Shown here: positions 46,910 through 62,035 of the stretch, in pieces
Layout of the letters: each line of letters starts with the position of its first letter
Numbering within the stretch: position 1 is the stretch's first letter
From: Gossypium raimondii
Lineage: Eukaryota > Streptophyta > Magnoliopsida > Malvales > Malvaceae
Reading direction: 5' to 3'
Assembly: GCF_025698545.1 (NCBI RefSeq)
Contig: NC_068566.1
Location: forward strand, 44,495,192 to 44,559,191
Length of the DNA stretch: 64,000 nt
Made by a program: the position numbers and the translations under genes
The notes under the pieces: generated by a model
Seen by the model: only the letters and a program-made list of their open reading frames with translations
Database searches by the model: none
Told to the model about the DNA's origin: nothing

Positions 46910-48800
46910 ATGTTTGCTTGAAATTGTGGTGTAGAGAGCCATTTGTTTAGGAAGCTCAGTTTTGAAGGCTTTTCCTTTTCTATATGTTACTAAGTTGAAA
47001 AGAGGTAGGATGGCGATAGTGATGAAGGTGTTTGATCTTAATTGCTGCTTTCTTCTTGCTCTATCCGTGTTTTCCTTAACACTTATTATTTTTACTCAAT
47101 GGTATTTTCCAAAACATGATATTCTCTCTTTAATATATAATAATAACAACGAAAATTCTCTGACTTGTATCTTTCTTTTATCTTTTCCTTGTTTAGTAGT
47201 ACTTAATTTGAATGACCTTTATTGAAAATTTCATTTGTAACATTTTTATATTATTATGTTATTTCTCTTGATATATATATTATTAACCTTAGCTCAAGTT
47301 TAAATATATATAATCTTAATCAAGCTAGAGTAGTTTAATTATATCTCGAGTCGAGCTCTAACTTAAAAGATAATTGTTTAATCGAGTTTAAGTCGAGTAT
47401 CAAGCTTGAGTTTGCTGGGATCTGAGCTAGGGTCAAAGCTGGGGAAGACCCTCAAGTATGGGCGTCAATCATGCATTTTTTTTATAACTCATTCTACGAC
47501 CATTGACCAACGCTCGTCCACCACCACTAAAAGAAGGGAAATTATTAGCAAAAACCATCAGTGAATGCAAATCAAATATGAGATAAATCAATTATTACAT
47601 CTATCAATTATTTTCTGCTATTGTGTTTTTTACATATATGCCTCCATAACTTTGCTAGCTTCTCAAAAGAAAGAGATGGACAGCTTAATAGTATGGAACA
47701 AATGAACAAGGAAATGAAATTGCAGAGGCACAACTTTGCTAGCTTCTCAAAGCAAAGAGATCAACAGCCTAATAATAGCTTCTTGTTATCAAAAGAACAA
47801 GGAAATGAAATTGCAGAGACTTGTCAGAAGAAGCAGGGACCTCAATTGGTGCCTGCCTGCATGCAAATGAATAACACAGAGTAAACAGAGAAGCAATGAC
47901 TATGAATTTTCACAAACCGCATATAGTAGGTGCGATATCCTTCATTTTCTTGTAGAAGACAATAAACAAGCAATTTTTTAGCTATAAATATAAACCAAGT
48001 GCTTAAAAGATATAATTTATTGAATTTAGAGAGTTATGAGGTTATTGATGTTATGAAGCAACTATTATTTCGCATAGAATTCATCCCAAGATATGCAACT
48101 ACTAGGGCCGCAGAAGCACCAAGAATGGTTAAAGAACAAATCTCGTTAGCTCTTTTCTAGTGTTAACTGGATAAAGAGCAAGTAGAAGATGAAGCATTTC
48201 CCTAGATAATCCACATAAGCCATAAACTAAGTAACTTTATATGTATATATGGTTGGGGTTACCATGAGAGTCTGTTACTCTACCAGTCTTTATTTAAAAG
48301 AAAATCATGAAGAAATTAACATGTTCCAAAGAAAGGAAAGAAAAGGGAACCTCTTCCTGTTTCAATAGTGGGAAAAGCTTCCTCAATGCCTGAGGTTCAA
48401 AAACATTCCCAAATAAGATATTGGAATCTAGAATAAAATAGAATTAACATTTTGGTTTTTTGCTATGCTATCACATAAACATATTAAGTGATGTTCATGC
48501 GCTCAGAGCATAGGCTGCTCCAAGAGAACCAGCATCAAAACATTAAACCCTATGATTCCAACTTCCAAGCTCAAGTGTTATGGTAAATGTAGTCTAAAGT
48601 TTGGCATGCCATTGAGTTCTACTCTTAGCAAATACAACTATTACTTTAGCAGGTTAATAAATTAAAATAATGAAGCCAGCAATCTCATTGGATTCCAAGG
48701 AACTTGCAGTAACAGTAGTGAGAAAGAGTACAATTGGATATGATTAGCAGTAATTTTAAAATAAATGGATGAAGCTAATAAAACTACCTGAATTCGTATG
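46910..48800. other. Intergenic DNA between TIC110 and BLOS1
   Basis: Contains the 3' flank of TIC110 and AT-rich DNA. The only patterned part is the duplicated stretch at 47632-47822. The rest shows no gene. Confidence 0.5.
47632..47822 (+). repeat. Two diverged copies of an ~85-100 bp coding-like unit
   Basis: Both copies contain 'aactttgctagcttctcaaa', 'agagat' and 'caaggaaatgaaattgcagag'. The second copy has an ~18 bp insertion. Both stay open in one frame of an 87-codon ORF (47621-47884), which reads HNFASFSK[EQ]RD...KE...EIA. The ORF has no recognised domain, and its upstream start is arbitrary. I treat it as a repeat of unknown origin rather than a gene. Confidence 0.5.
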
Positions 48801-49421
48801 TCATTGTTGGTAGATGTTGCGGATTGCAGCGTTGATACTCTTACAATCAAAATCCATGCTCTTCATCCAGTTCTCAAAGTCTCCAATTTCCTAAAACCAA
48901 CAATTCATCAAAAACCCAGTTGTAATTAATTTAAAAAAGAGAGTTAAGGATGAGATAGAAAGTGGGAAAAACCTTGACAGCGGTGTTAATGGCGTGAGAA
49001 GCGGCGAGCCATTGATCGGTCTGCTTCATGAAACGAGCAATTGTAGAAGCCAAAGCACGAATCTCCGCCTCGATTCGCTTCTCGTTTATAAACGACTCTT
49101 GCACACCTCCGTTCACCGCCTCCACCAACAAATCCGACACTCTCCCCGCTTTCTTAATCGCATCTTTCTTCGCTTTCTCTGTTCCGATCAATTCCTTTAA
49201 ACTAATTAATTAATTACTTAATTAACACACACACACACACAAAAAAAAAAAAAACAGAACTGACCGGCCTGATCCCGGAGCTTGAGGGAGTTGTGGTGGT
49301 GATGGTGGTAGATTTGGATTAAAGAAGATTCAAGATCTCCTCCTGACCCGGCTGGGGATTTGTTTATCTCGGATGAGGATAACACGCGCCCACGGGTCTG
49401 TGGAAGCTGCGGTGAGTTCAT
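48801..49421 (-). CDS. BLOS1: BLOS1, BLOC-1 complex subunit 1 (GCN5L1-like)
   Basis: Three coding exons: 49421-49265, 49178-48973 and 48890-48801, giving 150 residues with the length and layout of plant BLOS1 (Arabidopsis about 152). The GCN5L1 core is clear: KKDAIKKAGRVSDLLVEAVN, ARFMKQTDQWLAASHAINT and EIGDFENWMKSMDFDCKSI. For exon 2, two AG acceptors lie 16 bp apart. Only the AG just before the AGAAAGC at 49178 keeps the frame and the RDQAEKAKKDAI join, so I chose it. In plants BLOS1 acts in endosome-to-vacuole trafficking. A GTAGTT donor-like site follows the stop (48791 or so), so a 3'-UTR intron is possible. It is a single intact copy. Confidence 0.92.
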
Positions 49422-51559
49422 CTCTGTCTCAGTTAGCTATGCCACCGAGTTTCGAGTTCGCTTTCCTTTCGGTTTTTTTGTGTTTGTGTTGTTAGTTAAG
49501 TCATCTGCTTTAACAGTAACACATTCGCCAAATCTTTGTCTCTACTTCTTTGGGCCCAGGCCTCGCATAAAAGTACCTAAGCCACTTAAGAAAAAAAAAA
49601 ACTTAATATAGACATATGATAAGCGCTTCTTTCCATTAAATATCCTTTCATAATATTATGTTGTTTAATAAGATAATTTTACATAAAATTATATTTTTAT
49701 AAGACAATTTTACGTACAAAAATTACTTCTTTATATTATAACTACTTGATCAATAATTATAATTTATTAAACTTTTTATATATTGAATATTATTATACCA
49801 ACGTTATAAACTATTAACAATCCCCTAGTTTAAAATGTTGGTAACTTACTTTATAGCCTTTCACACAAACACATATTATGCATACAAAATAGTATCTCTT
49901 GATTTGGACTATCAATTAACAGATGTATTTTCATAATTCTAATGAAGTTAGTGTTCGAAGATTAAATCGCAACTCCTAGTATTAGAATCTAAAATACACT
50001 ACACATAATATTCGTTTATATTTTCGTCATAGGTTGTTCACTTTTAGCACTAATATAACCATATGCTTATCTTGTTTATAATAAACATTTACAAGAGAGA
50101 CTCTACCTCTGCTTGTTAAAGCGGCACCACTTCTTATGTTTATATACGTAGAGTTCCTATAATGTCTCTATTGCTTTAGACATTTAAACAATAAACCGTG
50201 AAATTCATTAAGAATATTCAAACTCGTTCTTTATATACAATGGACCATACTAATTTTCATTAAACTTGTTTTTAGAATGAATTTTACTAGTGCATTACAG
50301 ACACATAATAATAACTTGTTTTTACCCATTTAACTGTAAAGGTTACTAATTACCGGGTCTCATCCTCATTATCAAAAACAATTAGGAATTGTTTACCCCC
50401 ATTCTGTTGATATTCACATCAAATACCCCACCCATCTTGAAGTTTTCTTTGAGAGTCATGGTCTCATAAAAGCATCGAGCGGTACCCACCACACACCTCT
50501 TCAACAACTTGACCATTTCTTCATTCACCTCCCCTGTGATCATCTTCATACTATTAATCTCCTTCCCAATCCTTTCAGAATCCCGCCGCTCCTTCGAGGA
50601 TGACATTTCATTCCGATTAGATTCCACTGCCGAACAGAATCCATCACCTTATTGCGTTATTCCTCAACCTCGTTCAGACCACATCTCCAACACGATGCAC
50701 CTTAGGCTTCACCTTCCTCCAATATGAGGTTCTTCCTTTAAACGGGCTAAGGACAGAAACCCATATCTCCTACTACGACGACTTCTCTTATGAGGAATGA
50801 AAGTTTCCACTACTTCCCATGGTATTTGAGCAATTGTCGCAGGCATCTCCAACGAATCCTATCTAGAAGTTAGTCAACAAACAAAGTCTCGTATCTCCTG
50901 TTTGTTTTCAAGCACTCCATGGACTTATCCAAAAAAAAATATAAATGTGTGATGTTATAATTAGATGGTTAGGCCCTACTAATGGAAGGTTTTATTTAAT
51001 TAGAGTAAAGCAAACATCTCCGTCAATAGCTAAGCTACCATTAATATACTGATTGACTGGTTTATTTTTAACTAAACGAATTATCTAGTATGCGTATACC
51101 ATGGGCTAATTTATTATAATGTACAAATATAAAAAAAAATAAAAATGAAAGCATTTAATGGAAAAGAAATGATCAAACCAGTGGCTGTCAGCCTCTGACC
51201 AGTGACCATCTCAAACTTAAAAAGCTAATGGTATCTATTTAAAGAAATATATAATATAGTAACAAAAAGAGCAATAATTTACTGGCAACCTGTGAATCAC
51301 TATGCTTAAGAAGAAAGAAAAACGATTCATTAATATGCTTCAAAATACACAAACAACATTGTCCTTCTTGGAACTCGATCAAACATTAACATGCAAGCTG
51401 CTTATCGTCTAAGCATGCTCTATTTTTCTTCTTTAGTTAAAAACGATAAGTAATATTTTTTATTCGTAAACTGTTTTACCTCATACGACGATATAAACAT
51501 AGAAGTAAATCCTGGGTAGTCCTCATTAATTATAAGGCCAAAGCAACGGAGGAGCTATA
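49422..51559. other. Intergenic DNA between BLOS1 and the first peroxidase
   Basis: AT-rich, with the decayed RRM-type frame at 50382-50905 as the only recognised content. The 3' flank of peroxidase 1 starts near 51300. Confidence 0.5.
50382..50905 (-). pseudogene. Decayed RRM-type, transposon-associated ORF
   Basis: Minus-strand pieces in different frames read IRWRCLRQLLKYHG (about 50870-50830), then VVETFIPHKRSRRSRRYGFL, then TSYWRKVKPKVHRVGDVV. After that comes the open piece at 50627-50382 with EMVKLLKRCVVGTARCFYET. This order recalls the RRM-like N-terminal proteins found in LINE-type or retroelement-derived plant ORFs (inference from memory, no search). Frameshifts and a stop after the KYHGK word show it is not functional. 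Confidence 0.5.
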
Positions 51560-53159
<1,600 letters not shown>

Positions 53160-53277
53160 ACTCTCAACTCTGAATATGCTTATATATTATTATACTTGAC
53201 AAATTATAATAGAAGAAGATAAAAAAGTGCAGAGGTGTTTAGATGAATGGATGGTGGTACCATTAGCCATTAGGGAT

Positions 53278-53287
53278 AATATATATA
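53278..53287 (-). promoter_or_regulatory. TATA box of peroxidase copy 1
   Basis: TATATATATTAT on the minus strand, about 120 bp before the ATG at 53159. The corresponding box of copy 2 is at 61648-61655, about 110 bp before its ATG, inside the duplicated promoter block. Confidence 0.55.
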
Positions 53288-54929
53288 GGCATGTGGCACA
53301 ATGACACCGGCAAGTCACTAAGGCATGTTAGTGAATAAGATTATTAATGAAAGTATATCTATAAAAATCAAATTAGTAATTAATCCATGACAGCAATTCA
53401 TCAACCGATTGAATTTTCAAACTCATTGGGGTCCATGATTCCTTAATGCCTTTTGAGTATTCTCTTATGTTGAAGACGACACCGCCATAGCTAGAGGCTT
53501 AGGGGACTGAATTTTGATTTAGTCAGTCACGTTTTAAAAAGTTGTCACCTCTCCTAAATCACTTGTTTGTTGGTTTTGTTTTTATCTATTGCACCAACAG
53601 GGTTGATGATGTTCAAAGTGCTGCCAAAGTTTATCGTCATCCAATAACAATATGTGTCATATACAGACAAATATATTTATATACAAAATTAAAAAGCTAA
53701 TTTAGTTTAAGGGCTATACCATGAATTAAACTTTCCATCTTTAAAAGTGGAATAAAAAGAAAAGAGAAAGTAATCATGCTTAATCACCTCCTAATTTTCT
53801 CCTATTCTCAATCATATAAGAATGGTGAGCATACTAGTTACGAATTTCTAATTATGCTCTGTTTATTCCACGAAAAATTATTTATGGAAAATAACTCTTT
53901 ATATTTTTCCTGTTTGTTTCATGGAAAATAATTTAATTAATGAAAATGACTTACAGATCAATAGAAAATAAGCCTCTTGATTTTTATACTTGGATCAAGC
54001 ATAATATTATTAATAAATTTTAATTTTTAAAATATTAATATCAAATATTATATTCTTATATTATTAAATATGCATATTTTATTATTTATATTTAATAATA
54101 TAATAGCTTATTAATATAATTTCTTATTTTAATAAATTATTTAATAATGCAGTTTCATTTTAATAATATATTTTAACATTAGCAATAATTTTAAATTTTA
54201 AATAATATTCTTAATATTTTATCGAAAAATATTTATATATTACAGTTTATAATATTTAATAGTGTAAAATTTGAATATTTTAACAATACAAATATGACTA
54301 TTTGTTTAAATCATGTCCTTTCAAACTTCAATGTGTTATTATCCACTCGCATAAATGTCATACATAACTTCAAATTAAGTTTTAATTAGGTATTATTTAT
54401 TATTAAGTTTATATAAAATATAATTATTATAAAATGAAATCCAGTTACCAAAAGAAAATACTTTAATAATATTTCATAACAAATATAATGTTATATTATG
54501 TTTGTTTCACTAAGAACAACTTTTAAAAATGATTCCAGTAAAATTTTCAAACAACGCAAAATATTTCACATAATCATCCAAACATAACAAAATCAATACA
54601 TGTTTTAGAAATAATTATCCTTCCAAACACACCCTTAAATAATTTTTATCAATCTAATCTCCAACAATATCAATTTAAACTTTTGTGGCTGCTTTCTCTT
54701 TATTGTTACCTTTTACTATTACTAGTTTCACTTTTCAAAGGAAATTTTACTTTTCTTGTGTTTCTATGCAATATCTTCAATTATGCAATAAAATGTTTCT
54801 ACCCAAAGAACCAACAATAAAATGTTTAATTTCTATTTTCATCATATATAAATCACCTATAGATTTATTTAGATTAATTAACTAGTTATTTTTTCCTCAC
54901 CTTAACTAGTTAACTTTAAATTGAGTTAT

Positions 54930-55197
54930 TCAAAAGGTTTTTTTAATTTGATACTTGAATTTAATTTCAATATTCATTTTGGTACTTGAAGTTTTTTTAT
55001 CTCAATTAAATACCGAACCTGAGCTATTTTTGTCCCAATTAAGTACTTAAGTTTTTTTACTAGAGCAGATGTATCAATTATTTATTGGGTTTTTTACCTA
55101 GGTACCAAATTGAACATTAAAATTGAACTTATGTACCAAATTAAAACAAAAAAAAAGAAGACTCAAATGCCAAAATAAACTTTAAAACCAAACTTAC

Positions 55198-55199
<2 letters not shown>
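54930..55199. mobile_element. MITE-like inverted repeat
   Basis: The left half ('gatacttgaatttaatttc…ggtacttgaag') and the right half read as an inverted pair with many mismatches. This resembles the style of the element at 21397-21800. The borders are estimates, and no target-site duplication was seen. Confidence 0.45.

Positions 55200-55201
<2 letters not shown>

Positions 55202-55259
<58 letters not shown>
55202..55259. repeat. (TA)n microsatellite
   Basis: Perfect TA run of about 29 units, a typical slippage site and a likely length polymorphism. Confidence 0.97.
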
Positions 55260-55260
<1 letters not shown>

Positions 55261-56941
55261 CAAGGTACGAAAGCATGATATCGGACAGGTGTTGCATCTT
55301 TTTTTAAATTTAATTTCTATATATATATTTATTTTTATCTACTTAAAAATTTTAGATAATTTAAGTAAAATTAAAATATAAGTACAATTTACATATAATT
55401 TTTTGTATATTATCCATTTGATTATAAAATATTTATTTAATTAAATAAGAAATTAAAAATAATAAATTGGATAATTATTATATTTAATAATTAAAATTTA
55501 TTAAAATTTTAATTAGATAATTAGAATCTTTAAATTTTAGATAAATATTTAATTAAATAAAAAATTAATTAGATAATTAACCATTTGATTTAACTTAAAT
55601 ATTTATATATTATCTATTTTAAATTTTAATTTAAACAATTTTAAATAATCAATTATCAAATTTGGATAATTTAAGCAAAATTAAAATGTAAGTAATTACA
55701 TTTCAAAATTTTATATATTACCCATTTGATTATAAAATATTTATTTAATTAAAAATTAAATATAATAATTTCAATGATAAATATATTTTAATGATTAAAT
55801 AAAATCAAAATAATTAATTATATGGCATAATTATTTTTAAGGCAAGCCAATGTCGCAATAATATATTAGATAGCCATTCTTGCAATGTTGATGGTCTCAA
55901 ATTTAATATTAGATTATTGTACTATCAAATATTTATTCATAAAAAATAAGAAATCTTTCAAACAAATTGATCCTAAAAGATAAGCCCTTATATTCTAATA
56001 AACCCTTCGATCATTGATGGATCCAGAAATACGATTTAAGGGACAATTTAAGCTCGTTGAAGCGCATTTATCCTCTTATTTAATGTTGGAGTGGAGTTAA
56101 AAAAAAATACTTACTTGATAGTCAAATAATTAAAAAAAAAAGACATAATGAACTTGAATTTAACAAAATAATTTTACCAATGTTAATTGTTGGATCTATA
56201 TTTTGAAATCTGAAAAGTAAAAAGAATAAATTTCTAAAAATAAATGTATATGGACTAAATTTCAAATCTATATTACAAGTTCTGATCACATTTGTTCTTT
56301 TTGACACAATACTTCCTCTTTAACTCATAAATAGGAGGATAATGTGCTTCGACGTACTCAAATCTACGTCCTCCTGCATTGACAATAATATTAATATTAA
56401 TTGAGTTAAAATCCAATCGACAAACTTATCACGGTAGGTAGAGCTGGTTGTTTAGGTGTCTAATCTTGCAGCGTTTGCCTATCCATATGGTACATACCTA
56501 TGGACCCCTTAGCTTCGAAATTTCCACGTCCGTATTGTTTGATACTTTAGACTAATTAAACAATATATAAATCTATTTATTTTTGTTGAGCAATCAATCC
56601 TTATCTTTGCTCCCTTAGTTGAATATTTACAATTTTTTTTACTAATTTTAGTAAATTATATTGATTTTTAAAAAGTGTAATACATGTCACAAAATATTAA
56701 GATTTGGATCCAATTTCTGTAGTTGATGCATGAACGATGATTGACAAAGGCGTGGGAACAATACGGTAGGTGTGTTGCTTGAAGATTTTGGACAAAATGT
56801 GGATCACATTAATAATCATAGAATTATTTTGAGATAAAGCAATTGTTTTGTATTTAATGATTTAGGATTTGCTTTGAATGTTAGATATTATATTTAATGA
56901 TTTTGTCTTTTTGAGATCTTATTTTATTTTTATATTATTTT

Positions 56942-57352
56942 TAAGGATAAATTACTTTTGTTTTGATATGTTACGTTTTAGTCACTTACGTTATTGTTTG
57001 TTACGAAATGGTCACTCTACCGTTAAACTCCATTACCTCTCTAACGGTAGTCCTATGTGGCAGTCCAAATGAGTTTTAAATGCCAACTTGGATGTCCAGT
57101 TGTTGGGATGAAAATAGGTTTTTAATTAAATAAATTTAATTTGGACTGTCACGTAGGACATACAAGTTAGCATTTAAAACCTATTTGGATTGCCATGTAG
57201 GACCGCCGTTAGGTAGATAGCGGAGCTTAACGGTAGAGTGACCACTTTGTAACAAAACGATAACGTAAGTGACTAAAACATAACATTTCAAACATAAGTG
57301 ACTAAAATATAATCTAAAGCAAACAAAATTGACTTTTTGTAGTTTACCCTTA
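56942..57352. mobile_element. MULE-type MITE
   Basis: Two long inverted arms of about 180 bp: the left (taaggataaattac…) matches the complement of the right (…gtagtttaccctta). Shared words include 'gtcactctaccgttaa' and 'gtcacttacgtta'. 'tattatttt' (9 bp) flanks it at 56933-56941 and again at 57357-57365, four bases past the right arm. A 9 bp duplication is characteristic of Mutator elements, but the sequence is AT-rich and the match could be chance. Confidence 0.65.
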
Positions 57353-58080
57353 TTTTTATTATTTTGCAGAGAAAGTTAGGGTAGAATTCCTTTTTAGTCC
57401 TTATAAATAAAGAACTCGGCACTTCCCAAGGTGGGAGGAGGCTTTGTAATATATTTCTTTGGTTAATATTGTTTTGGCATTTACAAAAATTATGAGTAAT
57501 TAATTTCCATTTATCTAGCCGAAGTTATATTTTTTAGAATTGTAAGATTGAAGTGTTTTTCAATATTCTTTTATTTAATTTATATTTTTCATTCTCCATT
57601 TTATGGGATGGTTCGTGCCATCTCTTATTACTATTATTATCGTTTCAAGTAGGATTTTGTAATATCTTATATCAGATATAGAAGTTAAATCGAATAAAGC
57701 ATGTCACGAGAGTTGTCGAAGCAATAATGATTAATCATTCAAATATCTAAAACGTATTCATACTGAAGTTTTAATCATGCAAATAATCTATCCAACATCT
57801 ATAAAACATTACGAACCAACAATGAGCTCAAAAGGACCTTAAAACGTTAAATTGGATGTTGGATTAAAATCTTCAATTATGGATGCATATGTATAATGTA
57901 TAATGTATAATGCTATTATAAAGTGTGATATAAAATTAAGTGGCCAATTATGTTAAAAGTGTCATGTGTATTAAAGTGTCATGGAAATAATGTATAGATA
58001 CCATAAGTTGTATTTATAATTTGATGAGGGGCCAAATTATAAATATCAAAATTGATTTAATAATAAGCTATTTAAAAATT

Positions 58081-58425
58081 TCGGCCCGCGTCCTAGGCCC
58101 GAGCCCTGCCCGGCCCGAAATATGAGCCCAAAATTTTGTCTTGGCCCGGCCCGGGAAAAATTCCTAAGCCCGAGCCTGGCTCGGCCCGACCTATTTTTTT
58201 AATAAACACCAAAAATTTATTTTAAATATAAAAAAATAAAAAAGTATTTTAAAATAAAAAATAAAAAATATTTATTATATTCGGGCCGGGCCCAGGCTCG
58301 TTTTCTAAATGGGCCTCGTTTTTTGCCCAAACTCATATTTCGGGACTATATTTTTACCCGAACCCTCCCATATTTCGGGCGGGCCGTCGGGCCGGGCCGG
58401 GCTGCCCGGCCCATGAGCACCTCTA
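58081..58425 (-). mobile_element. GGCCCGG-rich repeat, possible hAT-type MITE
   Basis: Repeated 'ggcccggcccg' and 'gggccgggc' blocks flank an AT-rich core. On the minus strand the element starts TAGAGGTGCTCATGGGCC, resembling hAT ends (TAGRGGTG). No 8 bp target-site duplication was found. The GC-rich phrases make an odd contrast with surrounding DNA. Confidence 0.55.
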
Positions 58426-58689
58426 GTGGTACCCAAGAAATAGATATATATCTCGTATTTGTTTTTATCTCTTTTAGAGGGTTAAACAATGAGATAAACT
58501 ATTTTCTTGGAAAATCAAAATCTTTTAGGTAATCTCCAACAATGGATTCAAGTACGTTTTCGCATTTAGTTTTGTTCTTAATTTATTCTTAATGATTTGA
58601 CATGACAGATCCTGATTTATTAAATTTTTATATCAGATCTTGAAGCTCAAATTTTAAAAACTAGAGCCAATTCTTTATACTTGGGCCAA

Positions 58690-58860
58690 TGTATCAATAC
58701 ATGGTCTTATATCGTGAGACACAAAGACCATGTCTCAAGACTAATCTCCCGTGAAACTAATTTAGTTGATGACTTCAAATGTCTCGACTTGCTTATCATG
58801 TCTTAAGACATCATCCTATAATGAGACATGTTTGTCTTGTCTAAAGACTCAAGCCTACTT
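58690..58860. repeat. Array of GTCTCAAGAC-type near-palindromes
   Basis: Words such as 'catgtctcaagac', 'atgtctcgac', 'atgtcttaagacat' and 'tgtctaaagactc' recur within 170 bp. The style (imperfect palindromes, irregular spacing) is the same as the TATCGATA array at 8-250. No LTR border was identified here. Confidence 0.55.
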
Positions 58861-59352
58861 AGAATTGCAGAAAAATAAGACTCAAATGCAACCTGACATG
58901 CTCCAAAATGCATTCTAATATATTGACACAAAGCCATTACCGACATATTTGCCATATCATAACAAGTTCGAAACATATGCAAATCTTGATCATCTTTGTT
59001 GTTGCTTGTATCAGTTTATCCGTGTGCGTTGAATACCTAAGAAAAATGTACTCATTGTGCTTAATAGCTGGCTAGGCTAAGAGAAAACACAAAATTCATT
59101 AATTTGCATCAAAACAGACGCATCATTGTTCCTTCTGGAACTCATCAAACATTAGCATGCTTTCTCTTTTCCACTTAATTTTATTTTGTTGGAATCAATT
59201 ATCTTTCTTTTGTTGTTGGATTCATAACGAACGGCAAGTACAGTTTTTTCTTCGTAACTGTCCGACCTCCTACGACCATATAAATAAAGAAGCAAACTGT
59301 GTAGACTAGACAAGTCCTCAGTTATTGGGGCAAAGCAATGGAGGAAGAGCCA

Positions 59353-61539
<2,187 letters not shown>

Positions 61540-61647
61540 TCTCTCTAGTCTCGATATGTATAATGTTATACTTGACAAATTATAGAAGAGATAAAAGTGC
61601 AGAGGTGTTTGGATGAAGGGATGGTGTTAGCATTAGCCATTAGAGGT

Positions 61648-61655
61648 AATATATA
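61648..61655 (-). promoter_or_regulatory. TATA box of peroxidase copy 2
   Basis: TATATATT on the minus strand, about 110 bp before the ATG at 61539, aligned with the box of copy 1. Confidence 0.55.
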
Positions 61656-62035
61656 GAGGCGTTGGGCACCATGAAACCGGCAGGTCACCTAATCTTTAAG
61701 ACCAAGGCATGAATGACTGTATTTTCGATGTCTAGTAATTAAGATGAAGATAATATATCTATAAAAAGCATATTAGTAATTGATTGGTGACAGGAATTCA
61801 TCAACGAGTTGGTGGGGTGAGCATCCAATTATCAAACTCATTGGGGTCCATGATTCCTAAACGCATTTAAATATTCCCTTTCGTTAAAGACGACACGCAA
61901 TGCAAGACTATAAAACAAAACTACCTAGAGGCTAGAGGGCAGTGCATTTGACAAATTCACTCACTATTTGAAAAGTTCTCTGCTAGGCACACTACAGCTA
62001 ATCACTTGTTTATTGATTTTGTTTCTATCTGTTTT

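Larger units (their letters stand above)
53600..59090. other. AT-rich spacer between the two peroxidase units
   Basis: No gene. Contains a long AT microsatellite (55202-55259), MITE-like elements (54930-55199, 56942-57352, 58081-58425), a GTCTCAAGAC-type motif array (58690-58860) and very AT-rich DNA between. Open frames are short and featureless. Confidence 0.6.
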
